Source: Synergistaceae bacterium
GTDB lineage: Bacteria > Synergistota > Synergistia > Synergistales > Synergistaceae
DNA length: 6,290 bases
NCBI GenBank assembly: GCA_031271065.1
Contig: JAISWP010000195.1
Location: forward strand, 1 to 6,290
Direction of reading: 5' to 3'
In this document: one piece after another, positions 1 to 5,816 of the stretch
Layout: the number at the start of each line of letters is the position of its first letter
How positions within the stretch are numbered: the stretch's first letter is position 1
Translations under genes and position numbers: made by a program
The notes under the pieces: model-generated
Told to the model about the DNA's origin: nothing
The model's input: only the letters and a program-made list of their open reading frames with translations
Database searches by the model: none

Positions 1-421
1 GGCTGTTCTGAAGTATGCCCGTCATCCTCCAGGCTGAGGCCGGCCGCGGCGAACTTCCCCGGACCGCGGCCGGGGCGTATCCGAGTACCCTGGTTCCGTC
101 TCCGCACGCCGCGGTCACAGCGGCTGTGAGCACCGCGATCAGTTCGTCCTCGCCGTCGAAAGATGCCTGAGCTGATGCCAGGGGCGCGGGCGGGGCGGAC
201 GCAGGCGCGGGCTCTTCTGGCGCCGCATCGGGCTTCGATTGCTTTTTCATGATCTCCTGGGCCGCGCTCATGACATTGACCCATCCGGAGAAATGTTTCA
301 GGGCCATCATGAGCAGCATCAGCGCCGCTATTACAAGGAATACGATGCTGAAGGCTATCACGGACATCAGCAGTCCGCCCTTTGCCCCGATAAAATAACT
401 GACTATGCTCGCGGACTTCAT
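1..421 (-). CDS. oadG: OadG-family small membrane subunit of Na+-pumping decarboxylase (3' end cut by window edge)
   Basis: This is the small membrane-anchoring subunit of a biotin-dependent sodium-pumping decarboxylase (gamma/delta type), which holds the complex together at the cytoplasmic membrane. The visible 140 residues read from ATG at 421 to the left edge. A short N-terminus is followed by one hydrophobic segment at about residues 17-40 (VIAFSIVFLVIAALMLLMMA). Then come an amphipathic stretch, an Ala/Pro-rich linker at about 62-87 and a small C-terminal domain starting EDELIAVLTAAV (91 onward) and reaching WRMTGILQNS. This order matches OadG-family proteins, whose C-terminus usually ends within a few residues of such a WxxxG motif, so little is probably missing. 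AGGAGG lies seven bases before the ATG and overlaps the mmdA stop codon, which implies tight translational linkage. In this context it belongs to a methylmalonyl-CoA rather than an oxaloacetate decarboxylase, so the symbol is a family name. Confidence 0.85.
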   Translation of the reverse strand, partial: MKSASIVSYFIGAKGGLLMSVIAFSIVFLVIAALMLLMMALKHFSGWVNVMSAAQEIMKKQSKPDAAPEEPAPASAPPAPLASAQASFDGEDELIAVLTAAVTAACGDGTRVLGYAPAAVRGSSPRPASAWRMTGILQNS

Positions 422-432
422 CCCGCAGCCTC

Positions 433-1992
433 CTAACCCGGCATGACGCCGTGTTTGCGGCGCGGACGCATCTCGCTCTTGTTCGAGGTCATGACGAGGG
501 CCTGATAGAGAGCGTAACGGGTCTCCTCCGGCAGGATCACCCGATCGACGAAACCGCGGGCCGCGGCCGCATAGGGGTTCGCGAACGCCTCCCTGTACTC
601 GTCGATCTTCTCGGCTCGGGTTTCCTCTTTGTTCGCCGACGCTTCTATCTCCCTGCGGAATATGATGTTGGCCGCGCCTTCAGCGCCCATGACGGCTATC
701 TCGGCCTGCGGCCATGCCAGTACGACGTCGGCGCCCAGGTCCTTGCTGCACATTCCGAGATAAGAGCCTCCATAGGCCTTGCGCAGGACCACGGTTATTT
801 TGGGGGCAGTCGCCTCGCTGTACGCGTAGAGAAGTTTGGCACCGTGCTTGATGATGCCGCCCATCTCCTGGTTGAGTCCCGGAAGGTAGCCCGGAACATC
901 CTCGAATGTGACAATGGGGACGTTGAACGCGTCGCAGATACGTATGTGGCGCGCGGCCTTGCATGACGCGTCGATGTCGAGGCATCCTGCCATTATCTTC
1001 GCCTGGTTCGCTATTATGCCGATGGAATGTCCGCCGATCCTGGCAAAACCGGTGACTATGTTCTGAGCGTGGAGAGGCTGCACCTCGAAAAAGTCTCCGT
1101 CGTCCGCCACACGCTTTATCACGTCCCTGACGTCATAACCCTTGTTAGGATTGGCGGGTACTATCTCCCGCAGCGTCATGTCGAGCCTCGACGGGTCGTC
1201 GCCGGTCTCCTTGAACGGCGGTTCCTCCAGATTGTTAGAGGGCAGGTATGAGAGTGTCTTTCGAATCTGCGCGCAGCACTCGTCCTCGCTGGACGCGAAA
1301 AAGTGGGCGACTCCCGAGGTCTGGTTGTGGGCTTTCGCTCCGCCTATCTGTTCGCTGGTCACGTCCTCCCCGGTCACGGCCTTTATTACCTGGGGGCCCG
1401 TGATATGCATTATGCCTATCTTGTCCACCATGTAAACGAAGTCCGTCAGCGCGGGGCTGTATACCGCTCCTCCGGCGCAGGGCCCCGCTACGATCGAGAG
1501 CTGCGGCACGACGCCGGAGGCTTTGACGTTGCGGAAGAAGATATTGCCGTATCCGGACAGCGCGTCCACCGCCTCCTGGATTCGAGCCCCGCCCGAGTCG
1601 TTTATCCCTACGCAGGGGCATCCGTTCTGCATTGCCATGTCGAGGACCTTGCATATCTTTTTGGCGTGGGCTTCGCCCAGAGAACCGCCTATGACCGTGA
1701 AGTCCTGGCTGTAAACGTAGACGGTCCTGCCGTCGACCATCCCGTACCCTGTGACGACACCGTCTCCGGGGAACACTGTCTTGTCCATGCCGAAATTCGA
1801 ACAGCGATGCTCTACAAATTCGTCGAGTTCGACGAAACTCCCCGGGTCCAGGATTCTGGCAATCCTCTCCCTGGCAGTGAGCTTGCCCTTTTCGTGCTGC
1901 TTGGCGATGGATTTCTCCCCGCCTCCCTGCGAAGCCTTCTCCCGGCGCTCGAGAAGTTTCTCGCAGAGCTGATCGATCGTGCGATCCGCCAT
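433..1992 (-). CDS. mmdA: Methylmalonyl-CoA decarboxylase, carboxyltransferase (alpha) subunit
   Basis: This cytoplasmic subunit moves the carboxyl group of (S)-methylmalonyl-CoA to the biotin of a carrier subunit, giving propionyl-CoA; the membrane subunit then decarboxylates carboxybiotin and exports Na+. The 519-residue product has the usual length and the two crotonase-like halves of the acyl-CoA carboxyltransferase family. The N half carries NDSGGARIQE (131-140) and AGPCAGGAVYSPAL (169-182), which form the first acyl-CoA/oxyanion site. The C half carries IANQAKIMAGCLD (327-339), FEDVPGYLPG (363-372) and RKAYGGSYLGM (404-414), the biotin-side oxyanion hole. Both halves look intact. AAGGAGG ten bases before ATG 1992 supports the start. 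It lies 29 bases after mce and 11 bases before the OadG-like gene. The same fold serves PccB of propionyl-CoA carboxylase and the glutaconyl-CoA enzyme. The mce and OadG neighbours favour the decarboxylase, as does the length, since GcdA is longer. Confidence 0.93.
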   Translation of the reverse strand: MADRTIDQLCEKLLERREKASQGGGEKSIAKQHEKGKLTARERIARILDPGSFVELDEFVEHRCSNFGMDKTVFPGDGVVTGYGMVDGRTVYVYSQDFTVIGGSLGEAHAKKICKVLDMAMQNGCPCVGINDSGGARIQEAVDALSGYGNIFFRNVKASGVVPQLSIVAGPCAGGAVYSPALTDFVYMVDKIGIMHITGPQVIKAVTGEDVTSEQIGGAKAHNQTSGVAHFFASSEDECCAQIRKTLSYLPSNNLEEPPFKETGDDPSRLDMTLREIVPANPNKGYDVRDVIKRVADDGDFFEVQPLHAQNIVTGFARIGGHSIGIIANQAKIMAGCLDIDASCKAARHIRICDAFNVPIVTFEDVPGYLPGLNQEMGGIIKHGAKLLYAYSEATAPKITVVLRKAYGGSYLGMCSKDLGADVVLAWPQAEIAVMGAEGAANIIFRREIEASANKEETRAEKIDEYREAFANPYAAAARGFVDRVILPEETRYALYQALVMTSNKSEMRPRRKHGVMPG

Positions 1993-2021
1993 ACCTTTTT
2001 AGCCTCCTTATAGTTGACCAG

Positions 2022-2423
2022 CTAACGCTGGCTCAGTTCGAGCAGTATACCGCCTGTTGCTTTGGGGTGGACGAAAGCTATCATGGCTCCGCCGGCCCCG
2101 GCTCTCGGCGTCTCGTCTATGAGCCGGACCCCGTTTGCCCTGAGTTCGGCCAGACAGGATTCGAGGTCGTCCACGCGGATAGCTATGTGGTGTATGCCCT
2201 CGCCCCTCTTTTCGATGTACTTCGCTATGGTGCTGTCGTCGGATGTCGGTTCGAGAAGCTCCACTTCCGTGTCTCTGATGGGAAGGAAAGCGGTGGTGAC
2301 CTTTTGATCTTCCACGGTCTCCCTGCCGGTGCATTTTATTCCCAGCGTCGTCTCCCAGAACCCGAGCGATTCGTCGATGCTTCTGACCGCTATTCCGATG
2401 TGGTCTATTACGGTTGTGTTCAT
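2022..2423 (-). CDS. mce: Methylmalonyl-CoA epimerase
   Basis: The enzyme interconverts (R)- and (S)-methylmalonyl-CoA, supplying the S form that the decarboxylase uses after the mutase has made the R form from succinyl-CoA. The 133-residue protein is two glyoxalase/VOC modules. The expected metal ligands are visible: His in DHIGIAV (residue 8), Glu in VELLEP (55), His in GIHHIAIRVDD (78/79) and Glu in ILLELSQ (129). HPKATGGILLEL near the end is typical of the family. Two ATG codons stand in tandem at 2426 and 2423. AAGGAGG is only three bases before the first but six before the second, so I chose 2423; the alternative adds one Met. It is the first gene of the leftward operon, 29 bases before mmdA. 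The mutase genes are not in this window. Confidence 0.93.
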   Translation of the reverse strand: MNTTVIDHIGIAVRSIDESLGFWETTLGIKCTGRETVEDQKVTTAFLPIRDTEVELLEPTSDDSTIAKYIEKRGEGIHHIAIRVDDLESCLAELRANGVRLIDETPRAGAGGAMIAFVHPKATGGILLELSQR

Positions 2424-2429
2424 CATTTG

Positions 2430-2436
2430 CCTCCTT
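2430..2436 (-). promoter_or_regulatory. Ribosome binding site of mce
   Basis: AAGGAGG on the minus strand. It decides between the tandem ATG codons of mce: three bases from the first (2426) and six from the second (2423), so the second fits better. Confidence 0.7.
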
Positions 2437-2459
2437 TTTAAAGTTCACGCACGTTTTTA

Positions 2460-2488
2460 ATTATATATGGCAAGTCAACACAATGGAA
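2460..2488 (-). promoter_or_regulatory. Possible promoter of the mce-mmdA-oadG operon
   Basis: On the minus strand a perfect TATAAT (2465 to 2460) lies 17 bases downstream of TTCCAT (2488 to 2483), a three-of-six match to the -35 consensus. A start near 2453 would leave a leader of about 27-30 bases ending in the mce ribosome site. A better -35-like hexamer, TTGACT (2478 to 2473), is only seven bases from TATAAT and has no good -10 at 16-18 bases, so the -35 assignment is uncertain. Confidence 0.35.
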
Positions 2489-2577
2489 TACCGGAGATGC
2501 GTTTTTCCGGGGCCCGCGTTGTCCTGCGGCGCGGCGTCACCGCGTCTGATCTGTATCTATACAGCAAAATCCCCCCC

Positions 2578-2606
2578 TTGGAACAGCGCAAATTATCGTA
2601 TATATT
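2578..2606 (+). promoter_or_regulatory. Probable promoter of the zinc-ribbon-fprA operon
   Basis: TTGGAA (2578-2583, four of six) is followed by a 17-base spacer and TATATT (2601-2606, five of six). Transcription would start near 2613, giving a leader of about 36 bases before ATG 2649. It is the only well-spaced hexamer pair I found on this strand between the divergent genes. The region is strongly AT-rich from 2589 to 2617 in otherwise GC-rich DNA. Confidence 0.5.
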
Positions 2607-2617
2607 ATAATTATAAT
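2604..2617. repeat. Two overlapping ATTATAAT palindromes at the -10 region (candidate operator)
   Basis: ATTATAAT at 2604-2611 and again at 2610-2617 are each perfect self-complementary octamers, offset by six bases and overlapping by two. They cover the end of the -10 hexamer and the predicted transcription start, where a bound repressor would block polymerase. Compared by eye with the PerR box (TTATAAT, one base, ATTATAA), the best register (2605-2619) matches about 11 of 15 positions. That is suggestive only, because AT-rich promoter DNA can give such matches by chance. Confidence 0.3.
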
Positions 2618-2634
2618 GCAGCGCAACATCCTAC

Positions 2635-2640
2635 AGGAGG
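2635..2640 (+). promoter_or_regulatory. Ribosome binding site of the zinc-ribbon gene
   Basis: AGGAGG eight bases before ATG 2649. It sets the start of this gene. The in-frame ATG at 2616 has no ribosome site and lies at the predicted transcription start, so the longer reading is unlikely. Confidence 0.75.
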
Positions 2641-2648
2641 TATGTGTG

Positions 2649-3014
2649 ATGGAGATGACGGCCTGCACCGTATGCGGAAAGATATTCGGCGCCTCGTCGG
2701 GCAAGGTGTGTCCAGCGTGCGGCAAACTGCTGGATATGGTGTATGAAAAAGCCCGCGCTTATCTGCGCGATCATCCTCATGCGGACATGCACGCGCGGGA
2801 TCTCGCTAAAGCGATAAAAGAGGATGAAAAATTGGTCGAGATGCTCATGATAGAGGGCAGGTTCGACAGACGCGAGGACTCCGGCAGCGATGAGGACAAG
2901 AAGAAAATGAAACTTCTGGAGGAACTGCAGAAAAACCTGTCCGTTCCCTCTCAGAAAGAGTCTGCCGCGTCGACGTACGGCAGCGACCGCCACGGAGCGG
3001 GGAAGGATCGTTAA
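2649..3014 (+). CDS. Small zinc-ribbon protein, YvyF-like (TIGR03826-type)
   Basis: The 121-residue protein has an N-terminal zinc ribbon with two CxxC knuckles, C6/C9 and C21/C24, eleven residues apart. A helical segment follows (about 27-42, YEKARAYLRDHP), then a helix-turn-helix-like stretch (about 47-72) ending MIEGRFDRR. The rest (about 76-121) is charged, low in complexity and rich in Lys, Glu and Ser, probably disordered. The order zinc ribbon, YLRDHP, then LxxxI(R/E)EGR matches the small YvyF-type proteins usually annotated as flagellar-operon or putative regulatory proteins. The function here is unknown; a DNA- or protein-binding regulator is an inference. It starts at ATG 2649, fixed by AGGAGG at 2635-2640. 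It is first in the rightward operon, with only six bases before fprA, so the two are almost certainly co-translated. No flagellar gene is visible nearby. Confidence 0.8.
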   Translation: MEMTACTVCGKIFGASSGKVCPACGKLLDMVYEKARAYLRDHPHADMHARDLAKAIKEDEKLVEMLMIEGRFDRREDSGSDEDKKKMKLLEELQKNLSVPSQKESAASTYGSDRHGAGKDR

Positions 3015-3020
3015 GGTGTT

Positions 3021-4238
3021 ATGTCAGTCACGAGCGGTATAGAGGGAATAACCGATTCGATATTCTGGATCGGAGAGAACGACAGGGAAACAGATAGATT
3101 CGAAGGTCTTTGGAGTCTTCCGCACGGAGTGGCCTACAACTCGTATCTGCTTCGCGGAGAGAAGAACATACTGATCGACACGGTGAAAAGCTCCTTCTCG
3201 GACGATTTCTTAAAGAAAATATACTATCTCCTGGAGGGGCGCGCGCCCGATTACGCGATAGTGAACCACATGGAGCCGGATCACTCGGGTTCCCTCTCTG
3301 CGCTGAGGAATCTTTTCCCAGGGATAAAATTCATCGGCAACGCCAAAACCGCTGAGATGATGAAAAACTTTTTCGGCATAGAGGAAAATGTGATCACGGT
3401 CAGGGAGGGGGAGACCGTCGATCTGGGCGGGCGCAGATTCGCCTTCGCCCTGACCCCGATGGTCCACTGGCCGGAGAGCATGGTTGCGTATGACGTCTCC
3501 GACCGCATACTGTTCTCGAGCGACATCTTCGGCGGTTTTGGGGCGACCGAGGGCGGCGTGTTCGATGATCAGGCGGATATGGGACTCGTCGAATCGGAGA
3601 TGATGCGTTACTACGTGAACATAGTGGGGCGTTTTTCCGCCTCCGCGCTGAAAGCACTCGCCAAGGTGAGGTCTTTGGACGTCGGTATGATCTGCCCGGC
3701 TCACGGTCCTATATGGCGTTCGGACCCGGAACGCGTCATATCACTCTACGAAAAGTGGAGCAGGCAGGAGACCGAGGATGGGGTGGTGGTGGCTTACGGC
3801 TCTATGTACGGAAATACCAAGGCGGCTGCCGGCGCCATAGCGGCCGCCCTGGCCGAAAGAGGTGTATCCCGCGTCGCCGTCTACGATATGGTCCGGAGCG
3901 ACCTGTCTGCGGCGGCGGCCGATATCTGGAGAAACGCCGGCCTGATACTCGCGGGCTGCACGTACAACATGGAGCTGTTTCCTCCCATGTCGACGCTGAT
4001 AAGGCATCTGGAGAGCAAAAACATGAAGGGCAGATACGTGGGGCTCTGCGGCACTTTCAGCTGGGCCGAGGCGTCCATGCGGGAGCTGTCGGAGTTTGTC
4101 GGCAGAAGCGGCGGGGGATGGACCCTCGTCGAGCCGAAAATCCTCATAAAATCGGCCCCCAAAGAGCAGGACTTCGAGCAGTGCGGACTGCTGGCCGCCA
4201 ATATGGCAGATGCCGTAAAGCGCGGGCGAAACGGTTGA
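3021..4238 (+). CDS. fprA: Class A flavodiiron protein (FprA family; O2/NO reductase)
   Basis: This soluble flavoprotein reduces O2 to water, or NO to N2O, at a non-haem diiron site, using electrons passed through FMN from rubredoxin or a similar donor; it protects anaerobes from oxygen or nitrosative stress. Residues 1-250 form the metallo-beta-lactamase-like domain and carry all expected iron ligands: H83, E85, D87 and H88 (HMEPDH), H149 (VHWPES), D168 (SSDIFGGFG) and H228 (PAHGPIW). Residues 254-400 form a flavodoxin domain with the FMN phosphate loop YGSMYGNTKAAA (259-270) and GTFSWAEASM (344-353). There is no C-terminal rubredoxin or reductase module, so it is class A, and its 405 residues are normal for that class. 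AAGG sits four bases before ATG 3021. The gene follows the zinc-ribbon gene by six bases. Whether O2 or NO is the physiological substrate cannot be read from the sequence. Confidence 0.95.
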   Translation: MSVTSGIEGITDSIFWIGENDRETDRFEGLWSLPHGVAYNSYLLRGEKNILIDTVKSSFSDDFLKKIYYLLEGRAPDYAIVNHMEPDHSGSLSALRNLFPGIKFIGNAKTAEMMKNFFGIEENVITVREGETVDLGGRRFAFALTPMVHWPESMVAYDVSDRILFSSDIFGGFGATEGGVFDDQADMGLVESEMMRYYVNIVGRFSASALKALAKVRSLDVGMICPAHGPIWRSDPERVISLYEKWSRQETEDGVVVAYGSMYGNTKAAAGAIAAALAERGVSRVAVYDMVRSDLSAAAADIWRNAGLILAGCTYNMELFPPMSTLIRHLESKNMKGRYVGLCGTFSWAEASMRELSEFVGRSGGGWTLVEPKILIKSAPKEQDFEQCGLLAANMADAVKRGRNG

Positions 4239-4257
4239 AAAGAGACTGGATGCGGAG

Positions 4258-4890
4258 ATGGGCGGCGGCATGGATTTAAGCGGTTTTGTGAATAGGAAGA
4301 AAAAAAGCATCCAGCAGCAGGCGCTGATGCTCAAAGAACTGGCAAGCAATCCGCGCGATATGGGGACGCTCTGTCCGAGTTCAGCCGCTCTTGCATCGGA
4401 AATGGCGGGAGCGCTTTCCCGGAGCGTGATAAAACGGGGCGCCTGCGTCGAGATAGGCGCAGGGACGGGGCCGGTCACGGCGGCGCTTCTGGACCGGGGA
4501 GTTCCGCGGGAGAGGCTGGTGGTGATCGAAAAGTCTCCGGCGCTCGCCGAGTGCCTTGCGAAACGTTTTCCCGGAGTGGACGTCAAGTGCCGAGGCGCGG
4601 AGGAGATGGGGGAGTGTCTTGCCGGATATCCCCCAGTGTCGGCTATCATATCCAGCCTGCCCTTCCGATCGCTGCCGGAGGACGTTTCACACGCCATCAT
4701 GTCCGAGGCGGACCGTGTACTCTCCTTCGGGGGCATCTTCGTCCAGTTCACTTACGCTCTCTTAGGCGAGATGCCCTTTATACCGTCCGGTTTCAGAAAA
4801 GTGAGGTCGCGTTTTGTGCTGCTCAATATCCCCCCGGCGAAAGTGGAGGTATTTCTAAAACCCCGCCGGCGCGGAGCCGTAACGGACTGA
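4258..4890 (+). CDS. Phospholipid N-methyltransferase-like SAM enzyme (PmtA/COG3963 type)
   Basis: This is a predicted class I SAM-dependent methyltransferase of 210 residues, the usual size for bacterial PmtA-type phospholipid N-methyltransferases, which methylate the amino head group of phosphatidylethanolamine at the membrane. Family features seen: an N-terminal segment NPRDMGTLCPSSAAL (31-45) before the fold; motif I, VEIGAGTGPVT (64-74), for SAM; the acidic end of strand 2, VVIEKSP (88-94); SSLPF (132-136), the post-motif II position related to the NLPY of rRNA adenine dimethylases; and FVQFTYALL (161-169) followed by VLLNIPPAKVEVFL (187-200) at the C-terminus. No signal peptide or transmembrane helix is seen. 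ATG 4258 has only a poorly spaced GGAG; ATG 4270 (MDLSGF) is an alternative start. It lies 19 bases after fprA, so it is probably coupled. The lipid substrate is inferred from family resemblance; a related small molecule or lipid is possible. Confidence 0.8.
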   Translation: MGGGMDLSGFVNRKKKSIQQQALMLKELASNPRDMGTLCPSSAALASEMAGALSRSVIKRGACVEIGAGTGPVTAALLDRGVPRERLVVIEKSPALAECLAKRFPGVDVKCRGAEEMGECLAGYPPVSAIISSLPFRSLPEDVSHAIMSEADRVLSFGGIFVQFTYALLGEMPFIPSGFRKVRSRFVLLNIPPAKVEVFLKPRRRGAVTD

Positions 4891-4918
4891 CGGCGGCTGC
4901 GATGACTTCCCGGGCGTC

Positions 4919-5737
4919 GTGAAAATTCTGGCTCTCAGGATATACAGCGACACTGTCGGCGGTTACAGGGACGGGGTGCCCAGGCTGCTCGATATTTTCG
5001 ACGAACTCGGTATCGAGGCGAGTTTCTTTTTTGCCATGGGCGCCGACGGCGCCGGGTCCCCCCTCTCCCGGATCATCGGGGACGGGAAGGAGATAGTCGC
5101 GAGCGCGCCCGGGATATTGAGGGACGCGTCGAAACGGGGTCAGGACTGCGGTATATATGGGCTGAATCCCCTGGAATGGCGGAACCGCCTCGAAAAAATG
5201 AAAGACACCACCCTCGAGGCGGACATCAAGCGGGCTATAGAGTATTTCGCGCGGCGCACCGGATGCCGTCCGAACGGTTTCGCCGCTCCGGGATGCCGCG
5301 TCAATTATATGAGCCTCAGGATACAGGACGACATGCGCTTCAAATATTGCAGCGACACCTTCGGCATGTATCCGTATATGCCTCAGCTGTCGTGGAAGCT
5401 GTTCTCCACGATGCAGATACCCTCCACTCTCCCTCCGGTCGAAGTGATCCTGAGGAGATCCTCCGAGGCCGAGGCGAGAGTCCGTTTCGCCGAGCTGACC
5501 GAGTCGCTGCCGGACGGGCTGAGCGTCCTTCCGATGAACTCGTCGGCGGCGAACGAAAAAGAACTCTTTGCGCCCCTTTACGAATTTCTGCTTCGCTGCA
5601 GGGATACAGGCGCGGTTTTCACCAGCTTGAACGCCGTCGCCCGCAGTCTGGACCCTTCATCCCTGCCGGAGTGCGAGATCATGTTCGCGAGGGCGTTCGG
5701 GATGCCGAACGAAGTCGCCGTGCAGTGTATAGACTGA
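4919..5737 (+). CDS. ArnD-like polysaccharide-deacetylase-fold protein lacking the catalytic residues
   Basis: The 272 residues follow the pattern of ArnD, the NodB-fold deformylase of undecaprenyl-phosphate-linked formyl-aminoarabinose. Matching blocks are LRIYSDTVGGYRDGVPRLL (6-24, ArnD LRIDVDTFRGTREGVPRLL), ASFFFAMGAD (34-43), GKEI (56-59), KYCSDTFGMYP (142-152) and MQIPSTLPPVEVI (165-177). By eye against E. coli ArnD as I remember it, the active site is altered. The catalytic Asp is Tyr9, while Asp11 at the metal-ligand position remains. The HAWDHH metal motif is YGLNPL (80-85), so its His residues are lost. GWRAD is GCRVN (125-129). The late catalytic His is Asn207. The membrane-docking insert after the second strand is about 25 residues shorter. 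The reading frame is intact, so this is not a decayed gene. The start is GTG 4919 without a clear ribosome site; no other upstream in-frame start exists before a stop at 4880. It closes the operon ahead of a terminator. Its function is unknown; glycolipid binding without catalysis is one inference. Confidence 0.8.
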   Translation: MKILALRIYSDTVGGYRDGVPRLLDIFDELGIEASFFFAMGADGAGSPLSRIIGDGKEIVASAPGILRDASKRGQDCGIYGLNPLEWRNRLEKMKDTTLEADIKRAIEYFARRTGCRPNGFAAPGCRVNYMSLRIQDDMRFKYCSDTFGMYPYMPQLSWKLFSTMQIPSTLPPVEVILRRSSEAEARVRFAELTESLPDGLSVLPMNSSAANEKELFAPLYEFLLRCRDTGAVFTSLNAVARSLDPSSLPECEIMFARAFGMPNEVAVQCID

Positions 5738-5776
5738 CCAGCCGGGGCGCGCTCGGAGGGAACGAAGCGGAACAAT

Positions 5777-5807
5777 AAAAAAGCGGCCTCGCGGCCGCGG
5801 TTTTTTT
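5777..5807 (+). terminator. Rho-independent terminator, probably bidirectional
   Basis: The perfect 6-bp stem GCGGCC (5783-5788) / GGCCGC (5793-5798) with a TCGC loop is followed by GG and seven T (5801-5807). Six A (5777-5782) precede the stem, giving a U-run on the other strand too. It sits between convergent genes, 39 bases after the ArnD-like stop and ten bases beyond the LysM gene stop, and can end both transcripts. Confidence 0.9.
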
Positions 5808-5816
5808 ATGCTGAAG

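Noticed and set aside
1303..2013. Plus-strand open frame of 236 codons opposite mmdA
   Set aside because: Shadow of a GC-rich coding sequence; mmdA on the other strand is a clear full-length family member.
2473..2478. TTGACT on the minus strand as the -35 of the mce promoter
   Set aside because: It is a good -35 hexamer, but TATAAT lies only seven bases downstream and no acceptable -10 is found 16-18 bases away.
2530..2544. Short dyad CGCGG-CGTCA-CCGCG between the divergent genes
   Set aside because: Arms of only five bases in a GC-rich stretch are expected by chance, and it is not placed on either predicted promoter core.
2616..2648. Longer zinc-ribbon protein starting at ATG 2616
   Set aside because: No ribosome site precedes it, it coincides with the predicted transcription start, and AGGAGG lies eight bases before ATG 2649, which gives a start just ahead of the first CxxC.
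3741..4751. Minus-strand open frame of 336 codons
   Set aside because: It lies opposite fprA and the methyltransferase gene, crosses their junction, has no recognisable domain and no ribosome site. The plus-strand genes have clear family motifs.
4919..5737. Calling the ArnD-like gene an active polysaccharide deacetylase or arnD
   Set aside because: The fold matches, but the catalytic Asp and the metal and late His residues are replaced, so an enzymatic name would overstate the evidence.
4919..5737. Calling the ArnD-like gene a pseudogene
   Set aside because: The frame is intact over 272 codons with no stop or frameshift, and conserved fold segments are kept from start to end.
5176..5778. 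Plus-strand open frame of 200 codons overlapping the ArnD-like gene
   Set aside because: Arg-rich, low-complexity translation typical of an out-of-frame reading; the ArnD-like frame carries the family blocks.
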